From the NCBI RefSeq assembly GCF_002741945.1, contig NZ_MDVN01000024.1, positions 124,001 through 188,000 of the forward strand: a stretch of 64,000 nucleotides of DNA, written 5' to 3'. The translations under genes were made by a program, and so were the position numbers. Under the pieces are notes generated by a model, which saw only the letters and a program-made list of their open reading frames with translations, was not told the DNA's origin and did not search any database. Positions 46,317 to 55,243 of the stretch are shown piece by piece; within the stretch, counting starts at the first letter, position 1; every line of letters starts with the position of its first letter. Origin of the DNA: Gaetbulibacter sp. 4G1. Its GTDB lineage: Bacteria; Bacteroidota; Bacteroidia; Flavobacteriales; Flavobacteriaceae.

Positions 46317-47519
46317 TTAATAACTACTTATGTGTTTGATTTGATTGTTGATTTTTAAGAGTTTGTTTTTATTTTTAAACTGAATTTTGAATGTACTTTC
46401 TGAGTCAACTAACTTACTAATAGTAACATTGTTGATAGATTCGTTATTTAAAAAAAGTAAGTTATATACAGGTTTTCTTAAAAATGCATATTTGTTATCA
46501 TTATCAATGTTTATTTCAATTGTTTGGGTAGTATTTTTTGCATCGTTTTCTATTTGTACAATTGGTAGCTTTTTTTTGTAGGCTGGAGTACTTATACCAA
46601 AAGCAAGTCTTTTTATATTTTTATATTTTGTATGTAAATTATATGTTTTTAAGAACCTATAGCTTTTATACTTAATAATATCTTTGGCAGCAAGACATTG
46701 TCCAATTAATGAATTTGTAATTGAGCTTGAATTATAAATTATATGATTGTAATAATTATGCGTTTTGGTTGTCCATTTAGATTTATAATAATCATAGCCT
46801 TTTAAAAGATCGTAAATCTCAAAGTTGTTATTAATGCACCATTCTATATTTTTAAGCATATCAATAAAACCTAAATGAAATTTAGAATAATCTATATCAT
46901 ATCCGCTTAAAATATAATAAACTAATTTTTTTTTGCACATATTTATTCTGATACTAATAGGCTTATCTCTATCATATATCACAAACAAATTTGCTCTTTT
47001 TTCAAGTATCATATCAAATAAAACATCGTGATAACCTTCAAGGTGCTGCAATTCATAATTGTATTCCTGTTTCTCGGTAAACCTCTTGACTAATATCTCT
47101 TTTAGAACAACAAAAAGCCTATCGTACTCCTGCTTTTCTATATGGCCATAATAAGAAACACATCTAATATTAAAGCATGTTTTTAGTCTACTTTCATAAC
47201 GTCTAAAATTTGATCGACTTTTGGATTTGAAATTAGATTCCAAATATTCTTTTATATTACTAAATAAATGGAGTTCTATTAAATGTCCTTTGATGGTTTT
47301 TATTTTATTAACAACTACATTTTCTGACTGTTCTAACAATTCAATATCTAAATAATCAGAAACATCTTTAAACATTATTACTTGCTTTTTTAAATCTACA
47401 TCTAATACGGAATTAGTATTATCATAAATCTTTTCCCCATAAATAATTTTACTGCAAATAGGGGGTAAGCTATTTTCAGTAAAAGCCTTTAAAAATGTTA
47501 TTTTTTTTACTTTATCCAA
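46317..47519 (-). CDS. FemAB/GNAT-like transferase, array member 5
   Basis: A 400-residue paralogue. Core motifs: SYYGHIEKQEYD, KRFTEKQEY, ANLFVIYDRDKPISIRINM, YDIDYSKFHLGFIDML and YDLLKGYDYYKSKW. N-terminal LPPICSKIIYG and C-terminal IDNDNKYAFLRKPVYNLLF segments are present. It starts 3 bases after the upstream gene's stop (tight operon). Confidence 0.75.
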   Translation of the reverse strand: MDKVKKITFLKAFTENSLPPICSKIIYGEKIYDNTNSVLDVDLKKQVIMFKDVSDYLDIELLEQSENVVVNKIKTIKGHLIELHLFSNIKEYLESNFKSKSRSNFRRYESRLKTCFNIRCVSYYGHIEKQEYDRLFVVLKEILVKRFTEKQEYNYELQHLEGYHDVLFDMILEKRANLFVIYDRDKPISIRINMCKKKLVYYILSGYDIDYSKFHLGFIDMLKNIEWCINNNFEIYDLLKGYDYYKSKWTTKTHNYYNHIIYNSSSITNSLIGQCLAAKDIIKYKSYRFLKTYNLHTKYKNIKRLAFGISTPAYKKKLPIVQIENDAKNTTQTIEINIDNDNKYAFLRKPVYNLLFLNNESINNVTISKLVDSESTFKIQFKNKNKLLKINNQIKHISSY

Positions 47520-47521
47520 AA

Positions 47522-48691
47522 CTATTGAAATGTTATTTTTTGTAGTTGTTTCTTTCCAGAGATAAGATAAGTGTTTACTTCTTTATTAAACTTAAATAAC
47601 TCAACAGTTTCCATTGATTCATCATTATGATATAAGAATTTATAGGTGATTCTTTTTAAAAAACTAAAAGTCTCATCGTTTAAATCTATTCGATCTAGCT
47701 GTTCGTTAGGCTTTTTAGAAAGGTTAGTAATTATAATTTTTGGAGCATCGTTACCAATTTTATTCTTATATAAATTATTTGTAAGTTTATGATATAATAA
47801 ATCAACATTTATCATTTTTAAAACATTTATTGCACCATAAAACAAACGAGTTTTGGCAAAAATAAAATTGGCATATATTATAGACAATAAAGATTTTGAG
47901 TTGTAAATAATATGCTTTTGATAATAAAACTCTTGGTCTATTAACTTATTCTTATAAGCATAATTTCCTTTTAATAAATCATAAACTTCAATGTTATTTT
48001 CAAAACACCATTTTAATTGCTGAATAAAACTGATAAAACCTATTGAAAACTTAGAATAATCAATATCATAAGTTTTTACATAGCCATATACGGTTTTATT
48101 ATGTAATAAGTTTAAGTAAAAACTTATTGGCTTTCTGTCAGAATAAATAACAAGAAATACAGCTTCCTTGTTTTTAATTAAAGGAAAGGCGACCTCATAA
48201 TATGCCTCCCAGCGAGACAAATCATGGTTTTTAATTTGTTTTTCTAAAAATCTAGTTTTTAGCATTTTATGAAATTCTTCAAAAAGAAAATCGTATTCTT
48301 TTTTTGAGATATCTCCGTAATAACTTTTATATTCAATATTAAAGCTATTTTCTAGTTTGCTTTGATATATTCTAAACCTCTTTGGAGTTTTAAACTTCTT
48401 TTTTAAATAATCCTTGGTGTTGTTATATTCTTTTAAAAGAATTAATGAACCTTTATAAGTGTTCACTTTTTTTGATTTCCAGATATTATCAGTAATACTT
48501 CCATTTATATATGATGGAAAATCGTTTATGCAGTATATATTTCTTTTAGCAATAGCACATGCATCATTACTTTTACTTGTAATATTACCAGAAATAGTAT
48601 TTGTAAGACTATTATAAACTGGTAATGCTTTTCTTTTTTCAAGAAAGGTATTTAAAAAGTTTATATTTTCTGGTTTCATATTTTTTAACAT
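47522..48691 (-). CDS. FemAB/GNAT-like transferase, array member 4
   Basis: A 389-residue paralogue, closest to the next gene (48703): both share ALPVYN, the YKGSLILLK segment, ERK-type RFLEKQIKN, LSRWEAYYEVAFPLI and DLLKGNYAYKNKLID. These two look like the most recent duplication in the array. An internal ATG four codons downstream is an alternative start. Confidence 0.75.
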   Translation of the reverse strand: MLKNMKPENINFLNTFLEKRKALPVYNSLTNTISGNITSKSNDACAIAKRNIYCINDFPSYINGSITDNIWKSKKVNTYKGSLILLKEYNNTKDYLKKKFKTPKRFRIYQSKLENSFNIEYKSYYGDISKKEYDFLFEEFHKMLKTRFLEKQIKNHDLSRWEAYYEVAFPLIKNKEAVFLVIYSDRKPISFYLNLLHNKTVYGYVKTYDIDYSKFSIGFISFIQQLKWCFENNIEVYDLLKGNYAYKNKLIDQEFYYQKHIIYNSKSLLSIIYANFIFAKTRLFYGAINVLKMINVDLLYHKLTNNLYKNKIGNDAPKIIITNLSKKPNEQLDRIDLNDETFSFLKRITYKFLYHNDESMETVELFKFNKEVNTYLISGKKQLQKITFQ

Positions 48692-48702
48692 GTAAACTTA
48701 AC

Positions 48703-49893
48703 CTATTGAAGTGTTATTTTTCGATTGTTTTTCGTTCCTTTAATTACATACGAGTTTACTTCATTTTTATGTTTGAATAGCTTAATGTTATGAATAAATT
48801 CTTGATTACTGTACAAAAAATCAAAAACAAACCTCTTTAAAAAACTTGAAGAATCGGCGTTAATATCTATTTCTTTTAGTGATTCATTCTGCTCAATTTC
48901 AAAATTATTCAAAATATTAATTTCTTGAAAATCGTTTTTTGATTCTTGTAATTCTTTATTTCGATATTTATAATTTATAAATGCATAGTACAGTTTGTTA
49001 ATATTTAATTTTTTCAAAATTTTTACTAAAGCATAAAAAGCTTGAGTTTTAACAATATTAATATTTGCCGAAACTGCTGTTAGAAAAGAGTTTGAATTAT
49101 ATAAAATATGTTTTTGAAAAGGATATTGAGTATCAATTAATCGCATTTTATAAGGGTAACTTCCTTTTAATAGATCAAAAATTTCAATATTGTTTTCAAA
49201 ACACCAATAAAGTTGCTTAATAAAATCGGTAAAGCCTAAATAAAACTTTGAATAATCAGTGTCGTATGTTCTTAGGTAACCATAGGTGGTATTGTTTCTA
49301 ACAAAATTCAAGCAAACACTTATAGGTTTTTTGTCGCTAAAAATAACAAATAACACGGCTTCTTTACTATTAATTAATGGGTAAGCTATTTCATGGTAAA
49401 TGTGCCAACGAGATAAATCATAATTCTGTATTTTCTTTTCTAAAAACCTTTTTTTAGTCATATCATGAAATGCTTTAAAAATCATTTCATACTCATCCTT
49501 AGTAATATTACCAAAATATGTTTTGTATTCAATATTAAAACAGGTTTCTAATCTTTTTTTGTAAGTTCTAAATTTGGACCGTCTACCCGCACTAAATTTT
49601 TGCTTTAGATAATCTTCAGTGTTCTTATAGTTTTTTAAAAGTATTAATGAGCCTTTATAAGTATTTACGGTTTTTAGCTTCCATCCATTTTTGGTAACAT
49701 AGCCTTTTAAATAGCCTGGAAAATCATAAATACAATATAAATAATTATCGCCTTTGCTAATGTTGTTTTCAGCTTCATATATTAGTTTGTCAGAAATTGT
49801 ATTTACAATTTTGTTATAAACAGGCAATGCTTCTTTTCTTTCAAGAAAAGTACTTAAGACATCTAGAGTTTTTGGTTTTATCTTCTTTATCAT
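48703..49893 (-). CDS. FemAB/GNAT-like transferase, array member 3
   Basis: A 396-residue paralogue. The start at 49893 (MIKKIKPKTLDVLSTFLE) aligns with the start of 47522 and lies 8 bases after the preceding stop; a longer frame from 49944 would overlap that gene by 44 bases and is less likely. Core motifs: TYFGNITKDEYE, KRFLEKKIQNYDLSRW, VLFVIFSDKKPISVCLNF, YDTDYSKFYLGFTDFI and FDLLKGSYPYKMRL. The C-terminal segment SSSFLKRFVFDFLYSNQEF is kept. Confidence 0.75.
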   Translation of the reverse strand: MIKKIKPKTLDVLSTFLERKEALPVYNKIVNTISDKLIYEAENNISKGDNYLYCIYDFPGYLKGYVTKNGWKLKTVNTYKGSLILLKNYKNTEDYLKQKFSAGRRSKFRTYKKRLETCFNIEYKTYFGNITKDEYEMIFKAFHDMTKKRFLEKKIQNYDLSRWHIYHEIAYPLINSKEAVLFVIFSDKKPISVCLNFVRNNTTYGYLRTYDTDYSKFYLGFTDFIKQLYWCFENNIEIFDLLKGSYPYKMRLIDTQYPFQKHILYNSNSFLTAVSANINIVKTQAFYALVKILKKLNINKLYYAFINYKYRNKELQESKNDFQEINILNNFEIEQNESLKEIDINADSSSFLKRFVFDFLYSNQEFIHNIKLFKHKNEVNSYVIKGTKNNRKITLQ

Positions 49894-49900
49894 TCCTCTG

Positions 49901-50854
49901 TTATTTTGTACCAATGTTTCTGTAATAATAAAGAAGCTTATCAAAATTAATTAACTTTCCAATAATATTTTTATCCCTTAAAAATTGAATAAGTTTTAAT
50001 TCATTAGTAATAATCTTTGCATATATTTTTGAAAACAACGATTTCTGTTTATAAAAAATGTGATATATAAACGTATAAGTGTAATTGCTCCATTTCTCTT
50101 TATAATATGTTTTTCCCATTGAGAGATCAAACACATTGATGTTATTTCTTATTAGCCATTCTATTTGGTTAATTATACAAATATCACCCATATTGTATTT
50201 TGAATAGTTTGTATTATAGGCTTGTATATGACTAAAAACAATGTCACCCTTATGAAAGTTTAAAGTAATCGCTATAGGTTTCATTTCATCATAAATGATA
50301 TGCAGTGATGCTTTCTTATCTAAAATTTTTTGAAATGTAGAGGCTTGTATATCTTTCCAATTTGACAGATAGCGATTATATATGCGTTTTTCATTAAACC
50401 TTTTCTTTAATAATATGTAAAATGTTTCAAATATATTGTCATATTGTTTTTTACTGATACTCCCAAAAAAAGTCCGTGATGAAATTTTATGAGTTTTGTT
50501 GAGATTCCTTTCTTTTGAATATAAATTTTTTCTGTTGCGTTTATTTAAATTTTCCCTAATGAAAGCTTCTTTGTTATTGTATCCATTTAAATTTATTAAA
50601 TATCCTTTGTATTGTTTAACTTTTTTAAAATGATACGTATTATTTGTTTTTTGAACCTCAATCCCTAAATAGTCTGGAATATCTTTAACTATATATATTG
50701 TTTTGAACGTATTTGATGAAATTATGGTTGTCGCAAAACTTACGTTTGTTAGTTTATTTAGAAGGTGAGATGTGTAAAACGCATTTATTTTATTTTCCAA
50801 AAATAAATCAAAAGTGAAACGGCTATTTTTAAAATAAAAAAATTTATGAAACAT
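49901..50854 (-). CDS. FemAB/GNAT-like transferase, array member 2, short form
   Basis: A 317-residue paralogue that lacks the 60-80 residue C-terminal segment of members 3 to 7. Core motifs remain: TFFGSISKKQYD, KRFNEKRIY, ASLHIIYDEMKPIAITLNF, YNTNYSKYNMGDICII and FDLSMGKTYYKEKW. The acceptor-side residues around DLSMGK differ from DLLKG of members 3 to 5. Confidence 0.75.
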   Translation of the reverse strand: MFHKFFYFKNSRFTFDLFLENKINAFYTSHLLNKLTNVSFATTIISSNTFKTIYIVKDIPDYLGIEVQKTNNTYHFKKVKQYKGYLINLNGYNNKEAFIRENLNKRNRKNLYSKERNLNKTHKISSRTFFGSISKKQYDNIFETFYILLKKRFNEKRIYNRYLSNWKDIQASTFQKILDKKASLHIIYDEMKPIAITLNFHKGDIVFSHIQAYNTNYSKYNMGDICIINQIEWLIRNNINVFDLSMGKTYYKEKWSNYTYTFIYHIFYKQKSLFSKIYAKIITNELKLIQFLRDKNIIGKLINFDKLLYYYRNIGTK

Positions 50855-50898
50855 CTCTAAACTAGGGTGTTTTGTTTAAGGTTGAAGTTACTTAATAA

Positions 50899-51900
50899 TT
50901 ATTCAGCATATTTTTTCTTGTTTAGAATAAAATTTATTTCATGTATAAAATTAGTAAGGTGCTTTTTTCTTAAATATAGTTTTAAGGCAAAAAAGTTTTT
51001 ATAAAGAAACGCTAGTGCTTTTGCTTTAATTGATTCTTTATCATAATATATGTGATATTCAAACCAATATGGTTTATTCCCCCATCTTTTTTTATACTCA
51101 AAATAACCTTTTGAAAAATCTAAAATTTTGATATTATTTTTTAAGCACCAATCTATTTGTCCCATAATACTAACAGAGCCTAACCTATATTTTGCGTAAC
51201 CTATGTCAAAAGTTCTAATAACATCAAACATGGTACTTGTTGAAAAGTTAAGTAAAGTTATTGCTATAGGTTTGTCCGTATCATAAACCACAAAAAGCCC
51301 TGCCTCATTGTTAAGCATCATTGGTAAAGTAACTTCTTTGTAGAATGCCCATTCATCAGGATTTAAGTTGTTGTTTACTGTTTTTTTATCTAAAAAACGC
51401 TTTTTTAAAAGGCGTAGAAAATCAGAAAAGATGCTTTCATACAACTCTGGAGTAATATCGTCCAAATACATTTTATAATGAATTTTGCATGTAGATTCTA
51501 GATTTCTTTTATAACTATTAAACTTATAACGACTTTTTCTACTAATAACATTTGCCATGTAATGTTTTAAGCTTTGATAGTTACTTAAATCGCAAATGTA
51601 GCCTGGATATTGTTCAATTTTATAACAACCCATTTTGCTGCTTTTAGTGTAATTCTCATTATTAACCCCATGTGCATCAAAAATTATAAAAACTTTACCC
51701 TTATAATCATTTAAAAAGCGATTTGATAATTTATAATTTATTCCTTTTGTATTTGTTCCACCTGTATTGTAATATACAGGTAATCTCTTGTGCTTTACAA
51801 AAGTCAATCTATCAATAAAGCTAAACTCCAAAGCAGGGTTTTCATTATTAAAATGATTTAACCAAATTGATTTGAATGTATTTTGTAAATATGGATCCAC
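50899..51900 (-). CDS. FemAB/GNAT-like transferase, array member 1, short form
   Basis: A 333-residue paralogue and the first of the array to be transcribed, starting 1 base after the SGNH gene's stop at 51902. Core motifs: MYLDDITPELYE, KRFLDKKTV, AGLFVVYDTDKPIAITLLNF, FDIGYAKYRLGSVSIM and LDFSKGYFEYKKRW. It also lacks the C-terminal extension. Because it abuts the Dlt-like genes, the array and the acylation genes are very likely one transcript. Confidence 0.75.
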   Translation of the reverse strand: MDPYLQNTFKSIWLNHFNNENPALEFSFIDRLTFVKHKRLPVYYNTGGTNTKGINYKLSNRFLNDYKGKVFIIFDAHGVNNENYTKSSKMGCYKIEQYPGYICDLSNYQSLKHYMANVISRKSRYKFNSYKRNLESTCKIHYKMYLDDITPELYESIFSDFLRLLKKRFLDKKTVNNNLNPDEWAFYKEVTLPMMLNNEAGLFVVYDTDKPIAITLLNFSTSTMFDVIRTFDIGYAKYRLGSVSIMGQIDWCLKNNIKILDFSKGYFEYKKRWGNKPYWFEYHIYYDKESIKAKALAFLYKNFFALKLYLRKKHLTNFIHEINFILNKKKYAE

Positions 51901-51901
51901 C

Positions 51902-52852
51902 TTATTTTTTTGTTTTTAAAAAATCTTTTATATCCAAACACAATTGCTTTGTAAATTTTTTTGCACTTTCAGATTCTAAATGCGATCCATCATATGTTTT
52001 ATATTCACTAGATTTATTGGAATAATTGAAATATGGAACACCATAGAAATTTGAAATACTATCCATTTCTGAATCAAATTCGTCCCAGTAATTGTTTTCA
52101 AGTTTTAGAATGTCCATATCTGAAGGCATTCTCACCAAAAAGACATTTCCTTTACCAATTAATTCTTTTATGGTTTTTATAAACCATTTGTGTCTATAAG
52201 CTGCAACCTTTTCGTGTTTTGCCTTATCGTTATAAAATTTAATGTTTAGAGATTTCCAGTATGCAATATCTTTATCTGTAATTGTATTGTTTGGAGACTT
52301 TAATATAACTTCATTCCAACCGTTATTATGGGAGGTTCTGTGATTCCATTTGTCTAGTTCATGCAATGTGTTGTATAAAGGAAGTCCGTAGTTATTAATA
52401 ATGTAATCATAATTTGGAGAGGAAGTGAAATTATTTATTTTTCCCATTTTTAGTTTTTTATCAAACTCATAAATTTGATTCTCATCCAAGCCATATGGTG
52501 CCGTAAAATTCCCTGGACTTATAGAAATAATAAAAAGACCGTTATTTGTTTTTAGCATTTTTTTATTAATGCTTTCATGGTATATCTTACCAAAATGTGC
52601 TTCATTTATGGCAAAGTTTATGATAGGTTTAGTATTTTTTAAATTGTCCTTTAACTCTTCTTCTAATATGTAAGGGGAAATACCTTCATTAGCTCTTGAT
52701 AATCCAATTATTAAACCACCAGCTTCTTGAGTAAATTTGTTGTAATATTCATCAACATATCCTTTTGATAATTTATCAATGAAGAAGCAATAAAGGCCTA
52801 TAAAGGCTATTACTAATAATGCTAGTTTTAATATGAATTTCTTTAAAATCAT
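51902..52852 (-). CDS. SGNH-type acyltransferase, DltD/AlgJ-like (second pair)
   Basis: A 316-residue protein with an N-terminal membrane anchor (about residues 6-24). The nucleophile region is IIGLSRANEG with Ser52, where the paralogue at 54320 has IIGDSR. The acid/base pair is YDGSHLE (Asp288, His291). Its start codon directly abuts the stop of the MBOAT gene at 52853. It is expected outside the inner membrane, accepting the acyl group from the MBOAT tail and passing it to the glycan. Confidence 0.85.
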   Translation of the reverse strand: MILKKFILKLALLVIAFIGLYCFFIDKLSKGYVDEYYNKFTQEAGGLIIGLSRANEGISPYILEEELKDNLKNTKPIINFAINEAHFGKIYHESINKKMLKTNNGLFIISISPGNFTAPYGLDENQIYEFDKKLKMGKINNFTSSPNYDYIINNYGLPLYNTLHELDKWNHRTSHNNGWNEVILKSPNNTITDKDIAYWKSLNIKFYNDKAKHEKVAAYRHKWFIKTIKELIGKGNVFLVRMPSDMDILKLENNYWDEFDSEMDSISNFYGVPYFNYSNKSSEYKTYDGSHLESESAKKFTKQLCLDIKDFLKTKK

Positions 52853-54301
52853 TTAAAATTGAAAATATATAAATGTATTTTGCCTATTTATAGCAAATAA
52901 AACTATAACAAAAATATAAGCAGTATACATAGCATACCTAATATACTTTGGTCGTTGCGTAACCAATTCGTAAACCTTATCATTACCTTTAAAATAATGA
53001 ATTGTCTGTACTAAAATTATTAAAATAAATGATAAAGCAAGTTCAAAATAATTATTCAATATATTAACATGCAATCCAGTAATATTAAACATTTGTTTAA
53101 TGTAGAGCAGTGCATGATCTAATGAGGGAGATCTAAAAAAGATTAATGTCATTAGCAAATAGCTAACTCCAAATAACCTAGCAAGTAAATTAATGGTCCA
53201 TTGGTTTAATTGTAATGATTTAAAAATGTGCTTTCTTACTGATGATGTTAAACCCTCTAATATTAAAATTATTCCATTAAGTATCCCCCAAATCACAAAA
53301 GTCCAACTAGCTCCATGCCATAAACCGACTGCAAAAAAGAGAATAAATACGTTTCTAATTGTTTTAAGTTTTGAGCCTTTAGATCCCCCTAGAGGTATAA
53401 ATAAATAGTCGCGTAGCCATTCAACAAGAGAGATATGCCAGCGTTTCCATAAATCGGAAATAGATGTAGCGAAAAAAGGTCTGTTAAAATTCTGCATTAA
53501 ATCCACACCCATAGTTTTTGCAGCTCCTATTGCAATGGTGGTATATGCAGAAAAATCATAATAAATTTGTCCTGCAAAAAATAATGCACCAATAAGGAGG
53601 GGCAAACCATGGCTATATTCTGGATCACTAAAAGCTGCATCCACATAAACCCCCAGTCTATCAGCCACAACTACTTTTAAAAAAAAGCCCCAAGCCATCA
53701 TTATTAGTCCTTTTTTTATGTTTGAAAGGTTAATCTCTACTTTCCTTTTTAATTGAGGAATTAATCTGGAAGCTCTTTCTATAGGGCCTGCAACTAATTG
53801 TGGAAAAAATGACACATAAAGAGCAAAAACACCAAAATGTTTTTCTGGTTCAATTTTGCCTCTGTAAATATCTATTGTATAGCTTAAAGTTTGGAATGTA
53901 TAAAAGCTTATTCCAACAGGAATTAAAATTTGGTTAAAATTATATGACCCCAAGTTTTCGGTACTGGAAATGACTACTCCAAAAAAGCTAAGTAATCCTT
54001 GAATTGAGGATGTAAAAAAGGATAAATATTTAAAAGAAAATAAAATACCAAGGTTTACAAATACACTTATAAGCAAATATAATTTTTTAAATTTTCTATC
54101 TGCAGTTGGTATCCTAAGTCCACAAAAATAATCGACAACGGTTGAGATAAATAGTAAAATAACTAACTCAAACTCGTGTGCCATATAAAAATAATAGCTA
54201 CCTAATAAAAGCCATAACCATCTATATTTATGTGTAATGGTATAAAACCCAATAATCATTATTGGAAAAAAAAGAAGAAATTCAAAAGAGTTGAATAACA
54301 T
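52853..54301 (-). CDS. MBOAT acyltransferase with FIYFQF tail (second pair)
   Basis: A 482-residue polytopic protein, starting MLFNSFEFLLFFPIMIIGFY. The catalytic histidine is His329 in VGLWHGASWTF; FFPQLVAGPIERASRL is near residue 170. It ends in FIYFQF like the other two MBOATs, providing the acyl-carrying tyrosine. It follows the first SGNH gene after 18 bases. Confidence 0.93.
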   Translation of the reverse strand: MLFNSFEFLLFFPIMIIGFYTITHKYRWLWLLLGSYYFYMAHEFELVILLFISTVVDYFCGLRIPTADRKFKKLYLLISVFVNLGILFSFKYLSFFTSSIQGLLSFFGVVISSTENLGSYNFNQILIPVGISFYTFQTLSYTIDIYRGKIEPEKHFGVFALYVSFFPQLVAGPIERASRLIPQLKRKVEINLSNIKKGLIMMAWGFFLKVVVADRLGVYVDAAFSDPEYSHGLPLLIGALFFAGQIYYDFSAYTTIAIGAAKTMGVDLMQNFNRPFFATSISDLWKRWHISLVEWLRDYLFIPLGGSKGSKLKTIRNVFILFFAVGLWHGASWTFVIWGILNGIILILEGLTSSVRKHIFKSLQLNQWTINLLARLFGVSYLLMTLIFFRSPSLDHALLYIKQMFNITGLHVNILNNYFELALSFILIILVQTIHYFKGNDKVYELVTQRPKYIRYAMYTAYIFVIVLFAINRQNTFIYFQF

Positions 54302-54319
54302 AAAACTTTTGGGATTATA

Positions 54320-55237
54320 TTACCTCTGTATAATTGAATCGCAAAGTGTCTTTGTGAATTTCCTTCCTCCATATTTATCTATATGGTGCCCGTCATATGT
54401 TTTATACTGAAGTATCTCTGATCTATTAAAATTAAAATATGGTATTTCATTAATTTTTGCTAAAGAATCGGCAATAGTATTTAACTTTGGATAATAAGAA
54501 TTTTCAAGATTTAAAAATTCTTTACTAATTGGCATTCTTATTAAATAAACATCACCAAATTTTTTTAACTCTTTTATAAGAATATTCAAACTATTAATTC
54601 TAAAATCTGATATTTGATATTTGTTTCTGTCTTTAAAAAACAAGTTTATTTGATGTTCTTTCCATTTTTTAAAAATTAAAGTATCGCTTGGTAGGTTAGA
54701 TTCTTCAAGCCAACCATCCTTATGAGTTTTAGATTTTTTCCTAAATAAAGCTTTAAAATGGAGATAAGAAGTATTTTTTAATAAGTATTCGTAGTTTGGA
54801 CTCACATCTACTAGGTTCATGTTATGAGGAGGTTGATTTGCCTCTCTAAATTCTCCAAGCTCATTTCTATTTCCTTCCTTTGAAGTAAAGAAATCGGGTG
54901 TAATAGAAATAATAAATAATCCATTAGTTGCAGTTGTGTCAATCTTTTTTAAAATACTTTTATTATATAAAGGTCCTGATACCGCCTGGGTTACTGTAAA
55001 GCTATAATTTAAAATTGGGAGTTCGTATGGTTTTTTGTTTTGAAAGTATTGGTTAATAACCTTAGGTTGAATCCCTTGAAAACTTCTTGAATCACCAATT
55101 ATCATTGACTTAGTTTTTGGAGTAGTAAATTTTTCATAAAAATAATCGACATGCCCTCCATAATTAATCAAAATAGTAGTAATTATTCCAAGACAAATAA
55201 TAAAAAAAATGCTTAATTTAATTAAAAGTAGTTTCAT
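54320..55237 (-). CDS. SGNH-type acyltransferase, DltD/AlgJ-like (first pair)
   Basis: A 305-residue protein with an N-terminal membrane anchor and an SGNH fold: SMIIGDSRSFQG with Ser50, and YDGHHIDKYGG (Asp282, His285) near the end. It is a clear paralogue of the protein at 51902. Its start is 6 bases from the preceding MBOAT gene. It would be the extracytoplasmic transferase for the MBOAT at 55244. Confidence 0.85.
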   Translation of the reverse strand: MKLLLIKLSIFFIICLGIITTILINYGGHVDYFYEKFTTPKTKSMIIGDSRSFQGIQPKVINQYFQNKKPYELPILNYSFTVTQAVSGPLYNKSILKKIDTTATNGLFIISITPDFFTSKEGNRNELGEFREANQPPHNMNLVDVSPNYEYLLKNTSYLHFKALFRKKSKTHKDGWLEESNLPSDTLIFKKWKEHQINLFFKDRNKYQISDFRINSLNILIKELKKFGDVYLIRMPISKEFLNLENSYYPKLNTIADSLAKINEIPYFNFNRSEILQYKTYDGHHIDKYGGRKFTKTLCDSIIQR

Positions 55238-55243
55238 AATTAT

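Noticed and set aside
49894-49944. Upstream start for array member 3
   Set aside because: It would overlap the preceding gene by 44 bases, and the resulting N-terminus does not match the paralogues.
43944-51900. Assembly artefact creating the seven-gene array
   Set aside because: Members are clearly diverged from one another, with different lengths and motif variants, so they are not collapsed or repeated copies of one sequence.
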